Source: JACKBK01 sp963707275 (lineage in GTDB: Bacteria; Chloroflexota; Anaerolineae; JAAEKA01). Taken from it: a DNA stretch of 64,000 nt. Numbering within the stretch: the stretch's first letter is position 1; each line of letters starts with the position of its first letter. The translations under genes were made by a program, and so were the position numbers. Positions 30,671-39,185 of the stretch are shown piece after piece. The notes below the pieces were generated by a model, which was not told where the DNA came from, ran no database searches, and saw nothing but the letters and a program-made list of their open reading frames with translations. The stretch lies in the NCBI GenBank assembly GCA_963707275.1, contig CAVPPH010000013.1, forward strand, positions 186,001 to 250,000. Direction: 5' to 3'.

Positions 30671-31402
30671 ATGACTGACATCAACACGCACGATCCGGTG
30701 CTGCACGTTCACGACCTGCGCTATGCCTATCCCGACGGGCGGGAGGCGCTCAACGGCGTCACCATGCATGTCAACCACGGCGAAAAGGTGGCGCTGGTCG
30801 GACCCAACGGCGCGGGTAAATCAACGCTGATGCTGCACTTCAACGGCATTCTCAAGGGCACGGATGGGCAGGTTCGCGTGGACGGGATGGATCTGGTCAA
30901 GGAGAACCTGGGCGTGATCCGCGCCAAGGTCGGATTGGTTTTTCAGAATCCCGACGACCAACTGTTTTCCACCACCGTCTTCGAGGACGTGGCCTTCGGG
31001 CCGTTGCACATGGGATATTCCAGCGACGAGGTGCATCATCGGGTGCACGATGCGCTGGACAAGGTCGGAATCGGCGACTTCGCCCCGCGGATGCCGCACC
31101 ATCTCAGCGTGGGCGAACGCAAACGGGTCGCGATGGCGACTGTGCTGGCCATGGGTCCCAGTATTCTGGTGCTGGACGAGCCGACCGCTGGCCTTGATCC
31201 GCGCGGCCGCCGCAGCCTGATCAACCTGCTGCGCGCGCTCGACGCGACCATGTTGGTCAGCACCCACGACATGCCGCTGGTGGCCGAGCTGTTCGATCGC
31301 ATGATCGTCCTGGACGGCGGCCAGGTTGTCGCCGACGGACCGACTGCGGAGATCATGGCCAACCCTGCGCTGCTGGAAGCGCACGGCCTGGAAGCGCCTT
31401 AG
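30671..31402 (+). CDS. ECF transporter ATPase CbiO
   Basis: 243 residues. Walker A GPNGAGKSTLM, Q-loop GLVFQNPDDQLFSTTV (the extended Q-loop of CbiO/EcfA proteins), signature LSVGERKRVAMAT, Walker B ILVLDEPTAGLDP and switch His in STHDMPLV. Only one ATPase gene is present, so it probably works as a homodimer with CbiQ and CbiMN. Confidence 0.95.
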   Translation: MTDINTHDPVLHVHDLRYAYPDGREALNGVTMHVNHGEKVALVGPNGAGKSTLMLHFNGILKGTDGQVRVDGMDLVKENLGVIRAKVGLVFQNPDDQLFSTTVFEDVAFGPLHMGYSSDEVHHRVHDALDKVGIGDFAPRMPHHLSVGERKRVAMATVLAMGPSILVLDEPTAGLDPRGRRSLINLLRALDATMLVSTHDMPLVAELFDRMIVLDGGQVVADGPTAEIMANPALLEAHGLEAP

Positions 31403-31437
31403 CCCGACCTGGCGCCGGAAGGACTGGAATATATCCT

Positions 31438-32094
31438 GTGGAAATCGAAACCAAGTATACGGTGCCGGACGAGGACGTGTATAGCCGGCTGTGCGAGCTG
31501 GAAGAACTGGCCGGCCTGCCGCTGACCGATCCGCGCAGCGTGCGCGTCTGGGATCGCTACTACGACACGTCTGGCTACGACTTCCTGCGCGCTGGTTATA
31601 CCTACCGCGTACGCAACAAAGGCGGACGAGTTATGGTCACGCTGAAGTCGCTGGCCGCCGCCAGCGGCGCGTTGCACAGTCGCGAAGAATTCGAGACGAC
31701 CATTGAACCGGGCACTGCTCTACAGCCAGATAGCTGGCCCGCCGGCGACGCTGCGGCGTTGGCGCAGCGAATTGGTCGTGGGCTGCCGCTGGAGCTCCTG
31801 TTCGAGCTGCTACAGGAACGTCAGACTCGCCGGCTCGTTCATCCTGGCGACGGCGATCCCGCGGTCGAGCTTAGTTTGGACAAGGTGGAGTTTGCTGGAA
31901 CCAGCGAGGCGTTTTACGAAGTAGAAGCTGAGGAGAAGACACCTGGCCAGGCGGACCTGCTGGCGCGCCTGCACGATGTGTTGACCGGCGAATGGGCGCT
32001 GGAACCGCAGCCGCTGTCGAAGTTCGAACGGGCGTTGGAATTGTGCCGGCCAGACGTGTTTGCGCTGCTCGCCGTGAATGAATTCACGGCCTGA
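31438..32094 (+). CDS. CYTH-domain protein (triphosphate tunnel metalloenzyme family)
   Basis: 218 residues. GTG start at 31438 gives MEIETKYTV, the EXEXK signature of CYTH proteins. The remaining tunnel residues are RYYDTSGYDF, RAGYTYRVRN, VTLKS, HSREEFET, VELSLDKVEF and FYEVEAEEK. The family includes class IV adenylate cyclase, thiamine triphosphatase and inorganic triphosphatases; sequence alone does not choose. 35 bases after the ECF ATPase and on the same strand, so possibly cotranscribed. Confidence 0.85.
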   Translation: MEIETKYTVPDEDVYSRLCELEELAGLPLTDPRSVRVWDRYYDTSGYDFLRAGYTYRVRNKGGRVMVTLKSLAAASGALHSREEFETTIEPGTALQPDSWPAGDAAALAQRIGRGLPLELLFELLQERQTRRLVHPGDGDPAVELSLDKVEFAGTSEAFYEVEAEEKTPGQADLLARLHDVLTGEWALEPQPLSKFERALELCRPDVFALLAVNEFTA

Positions 32095-32122
32095 TAAGCA
32101 GGCTGCGCGGCGGCGACCAGCG

Positions 32123-32368
32123 TTAAGCGCTGACCAGATCGGCATCCATCGTGATCAACGTCAGCAGCGCCTCGTACTCCTCGCGGCAGTCGGCGCAGCC
32201 GCGCAGATGTGCGTGCACCAGGGGAGTGAAGCGCGACATATCCTGCCCTGCAGCCTGTGCTTCGCAGTACTCGTCCAGCAGGGCCGTGACTTCCTCGCAG
32301 CCCAGCTCGAACGCCTGCGTGCCGGCCAGCATCCGGAGTACCAGCACAATCATGGATGGTGGTTTCAT
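32123..32368 (-). CDS. Putative zinc-finger anti-sigma factor
   Basis: 81 residues, downstream of an ECF sigma gene on the same strand. Cys and His residues (CEEVTALLDEYCEAQ, LVHAHLRGCADCREEYEALL) form the HxxxCxxC zinc motif of the zf-HC2/ZAS fold that holds ECF sigma factors. No membrane helix follows the ZAS part, so it would be a soluble anti-sigma factor, of a kind that responds to redox or metals. Confidence 0.75.
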   Translation of the reverse strand: MKPPSMIVLVLRMLAGTQAFELGCEEVTALLDEYCEAQAAGQDMSRFTPLVHAHLRGCADCREEYEALLTLITMDADLVSA

Positions 32369-32426
32369 GGTTAATACGCTCGCTCCTTCGCTGTCCAGTT
32401 CTTGGACGCTCCGGCGCTCGCTCCTC

Positions 32427-33116
32427 TTACCCGCTCATTTCGTCGAGCAGCGTATCCACGTCGTAGCCGCGCTCCTCCAGCCGCAGCCGCAGCCGCTTGC
32501 GCGCATCGTGCAGCAACTTGTAAAGCGCATTGCGGTTGGTCCCCAGTTGGTCCGCCACCACATCCATCGGCACTCCCTCCACCGTCAAGGCAACCAGTGC
32601 GGCCCGCTGCCGTTCCGATAGCTCCTCGTTGATCACCTCAGCCACCACGCGCATGGTTTCGGACCGCTCGGCCACGCGATCGGGCGCGGCCGGATCGGCC
32701 TCGTTGACCAGGAACGACGGCGTGAAATCGCTCTCTCCCACCAGTCCGTCAAGGCTGAAATCCCGCCAGCGGGCGCGGCGAAGCTCGCCCAGCGCCTGGT
32801 GGACGGCGATCTTGCCCGCCCAGGTGGTGAACTTGCTGCGCCCCTCGAATTGGTCTAGCTTGGCGCGGATCTGCAGCAGCGTGTCCTGAACGAAGTCCTC
32901 GGCGAGATCCTGGATCTCAGAATCGGCCAATTTGTCAAGGTCGCTGCGGCTGCGGAGGTAGAAAAAAAGCCGGCGCGCCAGCCATTGCCGCAAATCCTGT
33001 AGCGCGGCGTCCTGGCTTTGCTGCGAGCCGGTCAGGTCGGCCAGCCATTGCTCGTTGGTGCGTTCGCTCAGGGGAGGCTCCTGGCTTGCAGGTCGTGGAT
33101 CATGTGCCGGGCTCAA
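32427..33116 (-). CDS. ECF RNA polymerase sigma factor
   Basis: 229 residues. Sigma region 2 is EIQDLAEDFVQDTLLQIRAK, FEGRSKFTTWAGKIAVHQAL; region 4 is LSERQRAALVALTVEGVPMD, VVADQLGTNRNALYKLLHDA. The N-terminal 45 residues are extra. Cotranscribed with the anti-sigma gene 58 bases downstream. The target promoter is unknown. Upstream lies a MITE-like element that may hold its promoter. Confidence 0.9.
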   Translation of the reverse strand: MSPAHDPRPASQEPPLSERTNEQWLADLTGSQQSQDAALQDLRQWLARRLFFYLRSRSDLDKLADSEIQDLAEDFVQDTLLQIRAKLDQFEGRSKFTTWAGKIAVHQALGELRRARWRDFSLDGLVGESDFTPSFLVNEADPAAPDRVAERSETMRVVAEVINEELSERQRAALVALTVEGVPMDVVADQLGTNRNALYKLLHDARKRLRLRLEERGYDVDTLLDEMSG

Positions 33117-33150
33117 TCGCCAGGACCGGACATCGCCGGTTGAGGATGGG

Positions 33151-33317
33151 AACGACTGACAGTCCTGGACTTACCGCTAAGGATACGTCTATCAATGAGT
33201 TACTGCTTTGGCCAGTTTGAGCTACCAAGCCACCACAGGAAAGTCATCCTGGGACGCGTCCTGCGTGACTGACGCGTGGGCCGCATCGTCAGTGTAAGAC
33301 AAGGACTGTCAGTCGTT
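33151..33317. mobile_element. MITE-like element, 167 bp with 16-bp perfect terminal inverted repeats
   Basis: AACGACTGACAGTCCT (33151-33166) is the exact reverse complement of AGGACTGTCAGTCGTT (33302-33317). The inside has no credible gene. The ACTGACAGTCC core recurs in hairpins at 46051, 47643 and 52139. No clear target-site duplication is seen. It lies upstream of the ECF sigma gene. Confidence 0.6.
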
Positions 33318-33350
33318 CGCGAGCGGTAATGAACAGAGCGGGGCCAGCCC

Positions 33351-33515
33351 TTAGACTTCCGGCACCGGGGCGTAGGGGCTGGTGCTCTGGATCTTGCGAA
33401 TGATCGCCGCACGCTGGCGGACGTTGGTGGTCTTTTCCAGTTGCCCGCGCAGCTTGCGTACTTTATCACGCCGCTGCCTGCGACGCTTGATTTCTTTCTG
33501 GCGTTCAGTGGCCAT
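33351..33515 (-). CDS. Small basic conserved protein (DUF6800-like)
   Basis: 54 residues starting MATERQKEIKRRRQRRDKVR after GGAAGGA. Highly basic first half, then a helix QLEKTTNVRQRAAIIRKIQS and a conserved-looking tail SPYAPVPEV. Similar tiny proteins with an N-terminal RRR block and IIRKI...SP motif are found in several phyla; function unknown, perhaps nucleic-acid or ribosome associated. Start preferred over an upstream ATG at 33566 for its RBS. Confidence 0.6.
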   Translation of the reverse strand: MATERQKEIKRRRQRRDKVRKLRGQLEKTTNVRQRAAIIRKIQSTSPYAPVPEV

Positions 33516-33587
33516 ATTTTCGTTCCTTCCAGGTGAGTGGGTTGATAGGGTGCTGGTTGCCGTCAAGCCAGCGTCGCGCAGTTTAGC

Positions 33588-34623
33588 TTAGATGGCACGA
33601 ATTGTCAATCGACAGGCTGCAATATGCTCTCCGGCGTGCGGAAAGTCCAAGATGCGCACGGCATCAGACCGGTGGTGATGGGCAAACTTCTGCAGCCATT
33701 CTGCCCCATCGGTGACGAAAGCAACCTCGCTCGCCGTCTCTACCCCACGGCGTTGTGTCTCCACCAAGGCCAAACGCTGGAATGTCTCCGCATCGGTCAG
33801 GCGAGAAAAGTAACTATGCTTAGCCGTGCGGATCACCTTCTCCCCGTTAACTTCCTGCGGCGGCTGCACTTCCCCGATCACCAAGGTCTTGACTTCAGCC
33901 CATTCGCCGCCCACCAATGGCACCATCGCACCATCAGCACTCATGAACAACTGAGCAGGCCCAGCCGGTGGCTCAGGCATCTCCCGCTGGATGCGTGCTG
34001 CTTCTTTATTCTGATAGGCCACATAGGCAGCACCCGCAGCTTCTGTGATCCGCTCCACTGTCGGGCGTGATACATCTGTGTACCGGAAACGCTGCATCGC
34101 TTGCACAGCTTTGCCGAAGGGCATCCATGTTCCAAGATGTACCAGGTCTTCCTGCAAGCTAGGGGTCAGACTCCCCGCTAACAACTCCAATTCGTCATCC
34201 AGGGGGAAAAACGCCTGCTCCACACTGTGGGCAGACGCCATAACTGCGTTCGAACTCCAATGTCTGGTTGTATTGCGTCACCAACCGCCGCACAGCCCTC
34301 GTCCGTTCCACTAACTCCCCACCACATTCAGCACACACCGGACGCTCTACCTCCTGTGCCGCCTTGATATCCGCCGCACTGCTCGCCAATAACGCATCCT
34401 GCAACATGCGCGCACGCATCTTCCCCAAACGCTCGTCCAGCGCGCGCTCGATCTCGCGTAGAGTGGCCTTCGGATGCTGCAGCCGCCACTCTTTCATTCC
34501 GCTCATCACTTCTTCCGCCAACTGCTCCCATTGGGCATCGAAATACGACCAGCGGACGAGCCCGCGCATGTGCTTGTCGATTCTGGCACGCTGGCTATAA
34601 TGGCACACCAAAGTGCAGTGCAA
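33588..34623 (-). pseudogene. ISKra4-type transposase remnant, C-terminus missing and frameshifted
   Basis: The N-terminal part has VRWSYFDAQWEQLAEEVMSG, a zinc ribbon (CAECGGEL, CPQCGAGVFPP) and FERSYG. A second frame continues PLDDELELLAGSLTPSLQED, SRPTVERITEAAG, FMSADGAMVPLVGGEWAEVK (first catalytic Asp) and VAFVTDGAEWLQKFAHHHRS (second Asp), then DFPHAGEHIAA and a stop at 33588. The expected distal part with the catalytic Glu is absent. The frames change at TTTTTCCCCC (34202-34211 on the plus strand). No terminal inverted repeats were found. About 350 of the usual 450-500 residues remain. Confidence 0.75.
34574..34601 (+). promoter_or_regulatory. Promoter for the MbtH gene
   Basis: TTGTCG (34574-34579), 16-bp spacer, TATAAT (34596-34601), 62 bases before the ATG at 34664. 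It overlaps the start region of the transposase remnant on the other strand. Confidence 0.6.
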
Positions 34624-34663
34624 GCAGCCGCCCGGTATGTCGGGCTACAGAGGAGTTACGACG

Positions 34664-34891
34664 ATGAGCTGGGAAGACCAGGACGACACTACCGTCTACA
34701 CGGTGGTTATCAACCATGAAGAGCAGTATTCCATCTGGCAGGCCGACCGGGAGATTCCCATGGGCTGGAAAGCCGTCGGCAAGACGGGCAACAAGCAGGA
34801 GTGTCTCGACTACATCGAAGAGGTCTGGACCGACATGCGCCCGCTGAGCCTGCGCAAGCAGATGGAGGAAGAGGGCACTCAAGGGGAGTAG
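34664..34891 (+). CDS. MbtH-family protein, stand-alone
   Basis: 75 residues after a GAGGAG site. It shows the family pattern YTVVINHEEQYSIWQ, REIPMGWKAVGKTG and ECLDYIEEVWTDMRPLSLRK, including the conserved Trp and Leu-Arg residues. MbtH proteins bind and activate adenylation domains of non-ribosomal peptide synthetases. No NRPS gene lies within the window, so its partner must be elsewhere, or it has another role. Between an IS remnant and a broken regulator, so the region has been rearranged. Confidence 0.92.
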   Translation: MSWEDQDDTTVYTVVINHEEQYSIWQADREIPMGWKAVGKTGNKQECLDYIEEVWTDMRPLSLRKQMEEEGTQGE

Positions 34892-34895
34892 CCGG

Positions 34896-35462
34896 TTAGC
34901 CTGAGACCCTGTAGACTGCCAGAATCTGGTGGGCGAAATCCTCGACGCTGTTGCGCAGTGCTTCCGAAGCGAGGACTGCGATTCCGCTGCAACAAGTTAG
35001 CAGTCACTGGCGCGCCAGACAGCTTGGTGAACAGCTTGCAAGTGAGGCAGCCCACCAGCGCCATGCTCCCAATCCACCGCGTCCAGAAGGAAGCGCTGGC
35101 GAACGAATCGTTCGTCGCTGGTGCGGCTGCCAGGCAACGCGGCCGCGATCTTCAACTGTGCAGCGCGCAAGTCTTGCGCCACACCCAGCTCAACCAGAGG
35201 CGCGGGGATGGTCAGCATGAACAGGGCACGAATTTCGTTCGCGGTCAGTCCGGTCAGCGTCGTTCGATAGCCGTCCAGCAACGCAAATCCGCCGGTGCGG
35301 CCAGGTTCACCGTAGACCGGAACGCCCGTGGCGCTCAGCGCGGTCGATGTCGCGATAGATCGTGCGCTCGGAAACCTCCAACTCCTCGGCCAGAGCAGGC
35401 GCAGTCATCTTTCCTCGGTTTTGAAGCAGCATCATCAGGGCAACCAGTCGGTCAGCTCGCAT
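34896..35462 (-). pseudogene. YafY-type HTH/WYL regulator, internally deleted and frame-broken
   Basis: ATG 35462 after AGGAG gives MRADRLVALMMLLQNRGKMT, ELEVSERTIYRDIDRA, then in a second frame GEPGRTGGFALLDGYRTTLT and LTANEIRALFMLTI, up to HLQAVHQAVWRASD. A third frame supplies only the very end, LRNSVEDFAHQILAVYRVSG, before the stop at 34896. The WYL effector domain (about 120 residues) is missing between them. DNA-binding parts remain. Divergent from a GyrI-like gene, the usual arrangement for a regulator and its target. Confidence 0.7.
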
Positions 35463-35605
35463 GGCATTCTCCTGCAATCACAATAATAATCTTGACAATT
35501 GATGTCATGGTTTTAATGGTACCATGGAGCTGTGAACAGGACAAGATCCCGAGAGCGCCTGGGTTTCGGAATCAATAATCAACCACCAGGCAAGGAGGTT
35601 ATTCG

Positions 35606-36070
35606 ATGGATGACCAGGATGTTCGAATTGTGCAGGTGGCGCCGATGCGGGTTGTCAGTTTCTACGGGTTTGGCGAAAGTCCGGAATTGACGGCATGGCA
35701 GAAGCTGATCGACTGGGCCGGCCCGCACGGCTTGCTGGTGAATCCCGGCGACTACCGCATTTTCGGCTTCAATAATCCGAGTCCATCGCCGGGGAGTCCG
35801 AACTATGGCTACGAGTTCTGGCTGACCGTCGATCCGGATGCACTTGACGACGCGGCGGTTACGATTCGTGAGTTCGCAGGCGGACGGTATGCAGTAACGC
35901 GTTGTCAGGGCGTGGAGAACATCACGAAGACGTGGAGCGAACTGGTCAAATGGCTGGTGGAGCGACCATATCAGCACGGCAGTCATCAGTGGCTGGAGGA
36001 ACACCTGGGGACTGTCGACGCTCCGGTCGAGGAATGGATCTTCGACCTGTACGCGCCGATTGCGGAGTAG
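35606..36070 (+). CDS. GyrI-like small-molecule-binding domain protein
   Basis: 154 residues. DVRIVQVAPMRVVSFYGFGE, YRIFGFNNPSPSPGSPNYGY, EFWLTVDP and FAGGRYAVTRCQG followed by WLEEHL and EEWIFDLYAPIAE are typical of the GyrI/effector-binding fold found in SbmC and AraC-type regulators. GGAGG precedes the ATG. TTGACA at 35492 may be the -35 of its promoter but no good -10 is seen. Cytoplasmic; ligand unknown. Confidence 0.85.
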   Translation: MDDQDVRIVQVAPMRVVSFYGFGESPELTAWQKLIDWAGPHGLLVNPGDYRIFGFNNPSPSPGSPNYGYEFWLTVDPDALDDAAVTIREFAGGRYAVTRCQGVENITKTWSELVKWLVERPYQHGSHQWLEEHLGTVDAPVEEWIFDLYAPIAE

Positions 36071-36176
36071 ACGCAGCCAACGAGACAGTAAGCCGGCGCT
36101 ATCTCGCCGGCCTACTTGGTTTTCTGATGGCAAAAGATGTTGAACTGTTACGAAGCATGTTTGACATCGCGGGCGG

Positions 36177-38504
36177 CTATTCGTCCCGCATCGCCGCCCA
36201 GATCTTCTCGCTGGTGATCGGCATCGAGTTCGATCTCGACGCCGACCGCGTTGCGCACGGCGTTGGCGATGGCCGGGGCGGTCGGCACCATGGCGTGCTC
36301 GCCGATGCCGCGCGCGCCGTAGGGACCGTCGTCCTGCGGCACCTCGACGATGATGCTCACCATCTCGACCGGCGCATCGATGGCCGTGGCGATGCGGTAG
36401 TCGGTGAAGCTGGCGTTGAGCGGCTTGCCGTTCTTCATGATGATCGATTCCAGCAGCGCCGTGCTCATGCCCTGCACCGCGCCGCCTTCCATCTGGGTGC
36501 GCACCATGTCGGGGTTGATGGCCTTGCCCACGTCGTAGGCTGAGACGATCTTCAGCACCCGGATCTCGCCCGTCTCCTCGTCGATCTCAACCTCGACAGC
36601 CTGCGCGCCGGTGGTGAAATGCACGACTGCCCGCGGGCCCTGACCGGTCTCAGCGTCCAGCGGCGTGACGTAGTCGGGCATGAAGCGGCCCTTGCCCACC
36701 ACCGGCCCGCCGATCCAGGTGCCGTCCGGCTTCTGCATGCCGTAGACCACGATGTTCTTCAGCGGCATCGATTCCTCGGTGGCGTAGCTGACCACGTTGC
36801 CGTCGATGATGTCCAGGTCCTGCGGGTCTTCGCCCCAGACTTCCGCCACCATCTCGATGATCTGGACCTTGGCTTCTTCGGCCGCGCGCACGATGGCATT
36901 GCCCATGCTCCAGGTGATGCGGCTGGCCACCGTCTGCCATTCGTAGGGCGAGTAGTCGGTGTCCACCGTGTTGACGCGCACGTCGTCCATGGGAAATGCC
37001 CAGTCCCTCGGCGGCGAACTGGGCGGCCACGGTCAGCGCGCCCTGGCCCATGTCCACGCCGCCGACGTTGACCAGACAGGTGCCATCCTCGTTGAAGCGG
37101 ATGGTGGCCGACGAGCCGGGGTTGGGCGGCATGGCCGGCGCCTTCCACATGGCCGCGATCCCCTTGCCGCGGCGCTTGCCCGGCCCGCTTGGCTTGCTCG
37201 GCTTGTCCCACTCGATGGCCTCAGCCGCCTTGGCGATGCACTGGCTCAGACCGGTCGGGTGCATGATCATGCCGGTGACCGTTTCCTGGCCATCCTTGAG
37301 GCAGTTCAGCAGCCGCACCTGCACCGGGTCCAGTCCCAGTTGCGCGGCGGTGCGGTCCAGGTGCTGCTCGATGGCCCAGTGGATCTCCGGCATGCCAAAG
37401 CCGCGCATCGCGCCGCCGATGGGGTGGTTGGTGTAGACGCAGAATGAGTCGGCGTGCACGTTGGGGACGAAGTAGGGGCCGGTGGAGCTGTAGCCGGCCG
37501 CGCGGGTGATGTTGACGCCGTACTCGGTGTACGCGCCGGCGTCCCAGTGATAGGTGTTCTGCATCGCTGTGATGCGACCTTCACGAGTCATGCCCAGCTT
37601 GATCTTCGCGACCAGCCCCTGGCGCACGAAGGTGGTGTAGAACTCTTCCTCTCGGCTCATCAGCAGCTTGACCGGTCGCCCCCTGGCGTTGAGCGCCAGC
37701 ACGACGCATGCGCCTTCCATGCTCACGCCGGCCTTGGCGCCGAAACCGCCGCCCAGATAGGGGGTGATGACACGCAGCTTGGCGTGGCTGATGCCCAGGC
37801 TCTTGGCGATCAGGTTGCGCTGGGCAAAGGGCGACTGGCTGGTGCTCCACAGCGTCACCTTGCCGTTGCCGTCCACCTGCCCGACCGCGACATGCGTCTC
37901 CAGCGGCACATGCTGGATGTGCGGTACGCGGTAGGTGTGCTCGTAGATGTGGTCCGCCTCGGCCCAGCCGGCTTCCATGTCACCTTTGCGCACTTTGAAC
38001 CAGTTGCTGATGTTGGTGCCAGACTGACGGAAGATAAAGGGCGCGCAGGCATAGGTGTCCATGTCAGGATGGAGCAGCGGAGCGGCCGGGCTGGCGCCGT
38101 ATTCCGGGTCAAAGACGCCCGGTAGCTCCTCGTATTCGACCTCGATCAACTCACAGGCCAGCTCGGCCAGCTCCGGTGTTTCCGCCGCCACAGCAGCCAC
38201 CGGCTCGCCAACAAAGCGCACCCGATCGACGGCGAAGGTCGGCCGGTCGGACAGGTAAAGCCCCGTCAGCCCCGGGTAATCGGGGCCAGTGACCACGACG
38301 CGCACGCCGGGCAGCGCGCTGCGCCTTGCTGGTATCGATGCGGCGGATGAAGCCGTGGGGAATTGGACTGCGCTTCAGCCGGCCGTGCAACAAATTCGGC
38401 CCGAACTGCATGTCGTCCACATACTGCGCGGTGCCGGTGACTTTGGCATTGCTCTCGACGCGCGGGAAAGACTGGCCGACGATGGTAGTTTTCTTGAGTG
38501 CCAT
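36177..38504 (-). CDS. Molybdenum hydroxylase large subunit (xanthine dehydrogenase type), frame-broken
   Basis: Catalytic Mo-cofactor subunit, about 776 residues. It has GTAQYVDDMQFGPNLLHGRL, FVGEPVAAVAAETPELAELA, GGGFGAKAGVSMEG (Mo-pterin), HPIGGAMRGFGMPEIHWAIE, VDMGQGALTVAAQFAAEGLG and GARGIGEHAMVPTAPAIANA, with the catalytic Glu in GIGE. It lacks the AYxCSFR loop of true CO dehydrogenase, so an aromatic heterocycle or aldehyde substrate is likelier. Breaks lie near 38325, 36985 and 36230; the last gives the proper end MPITSEKIWAAMRDE at 36177. Third gene of the FAD, Fe-S, Mo operon. Confidence 0.88.
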
Positions 38505-38520
38505 GGTTCGCTTCCGTTGT

Positions 38521-38567
38521 GTCAGTAATCAGTTCCGACCACTGATCACTGATTACTGGTCACTGAC
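38521..38567. repeat. CAGTAATCAGT/ACTGATTAC repeat, second member
   Basis: GTCAGTAATCAGT pairs with ACTGAT and ACTGATTACTGGTCACTGAC-type words on the right. It lies in the 48-base gap between the Fe-S and Mo subunit genes, so it is part of the operon transcript. First member at 7384-7464. Confidence 0.75.
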
Positions 38568-39032
38568 TCTTTGCAGGCGCGCCGCTTCGAACACCGCGTC
38601 CACGATGCGCGTGTAACCGGTGCAGCGACAGAGATTGCCGACCAGCCCTTCGCGGATTTCGGTCTCGCTGGGGTCGGGGTTGCGTTGCAGGAGGGCGTGC
38701 GAGGCGATCAGGATGCCAGGCGTGCAAAAACCACACTGCGTGCCGCCGGCATCGATCATTGTTTGCTGGATCGGCGCGAGGTGGCCGTTGGTTGCCAGCC
38801 CCTCGACCGTGACGATCTCGTGGCCATCCACCTCAACGCTCAGGATCAGGCAGGCGTTGACCGGCTCGCCGTCCAGCAGCACGGTGCATGCGCCGCACTC
38901 GCCTTCCGAGCAGCCGTTCTTGGTGCCGGTCAACACCAGTTGCTCGCGCAGCACCCGCAGCAGGTTGTGATGTGATTCGACTGCGATGTCATACCGTTCG
39001 CCGTTGACCGTGAAAGTGATATCGTGTTTCAT
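38553..39032 (-). CDS. Molybdenum hydroxylase [2Fe-2S] subunit
   Basis: 159 residues, intact. N-terminal plant-type ferredoxin KNGCSEGECGACTVLLDGEP and NAC give four ligands for the distal cluster. The C-terminal domain has GGTQCGFCTPGILIASHALL and GNLCRCTGYTRIVDAV for the proximal cluster. It relays electrons from the Mo subunit to FAD. The last codons and stop overlap the repeat at 38521. Confidence 0.95.
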   Translation of the reverse strand: MKHDITFTVNGERYDIAVESHHNLLRVLREQLVLTGTKNGCSEGECGACTVLLDGEPVNACLILSVEVDGHEIVTVEGLATNGHLAPIQQTMIDAGGTQCGFCTPGILIASHALLQRNPDPSETEIREGLVGNLCRCTGYTRIVDAVFEAARLQRVSDQ

Positions 39033-39060
39033 TCATGCTCTCCAGGTTAGCCGTCGCTGT

Positions 39061-39185
39061 GAGAAGTCAGAAGACAGAGGGCGGAGGTCAGCGCATCGAT
39101 AGACCAGGTGAACAGATGGTAGAACGCCTGCTTTGAGCTGCGGACATTCTGACTTCTGATCTCTGACTTCTGACCTCCGATCTCT
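39061..39185. repeat. AGAAGTCAGAAG/CTTCTGACTTCT inverted repeat
   Basis: AGAAGTCAGA (39063) pairs with TCTGACTTCT (39149), and GGAGGTCAG pairs with CTGACCTCC; the right arm has two tandem TCTGACTTCTGA-type words. It fills the 151-base gap between the FAD and Fe-S subunit genes and abuts the stop of the FAD gene (39184). Confidence 0.6.

Noticed and set aside
33200..33469. 89-codon open frame across the MITE-like element
   Set aside because: It runs through a terminal inverted repeat and overlaps the small basic gene in another frame; no RBS.
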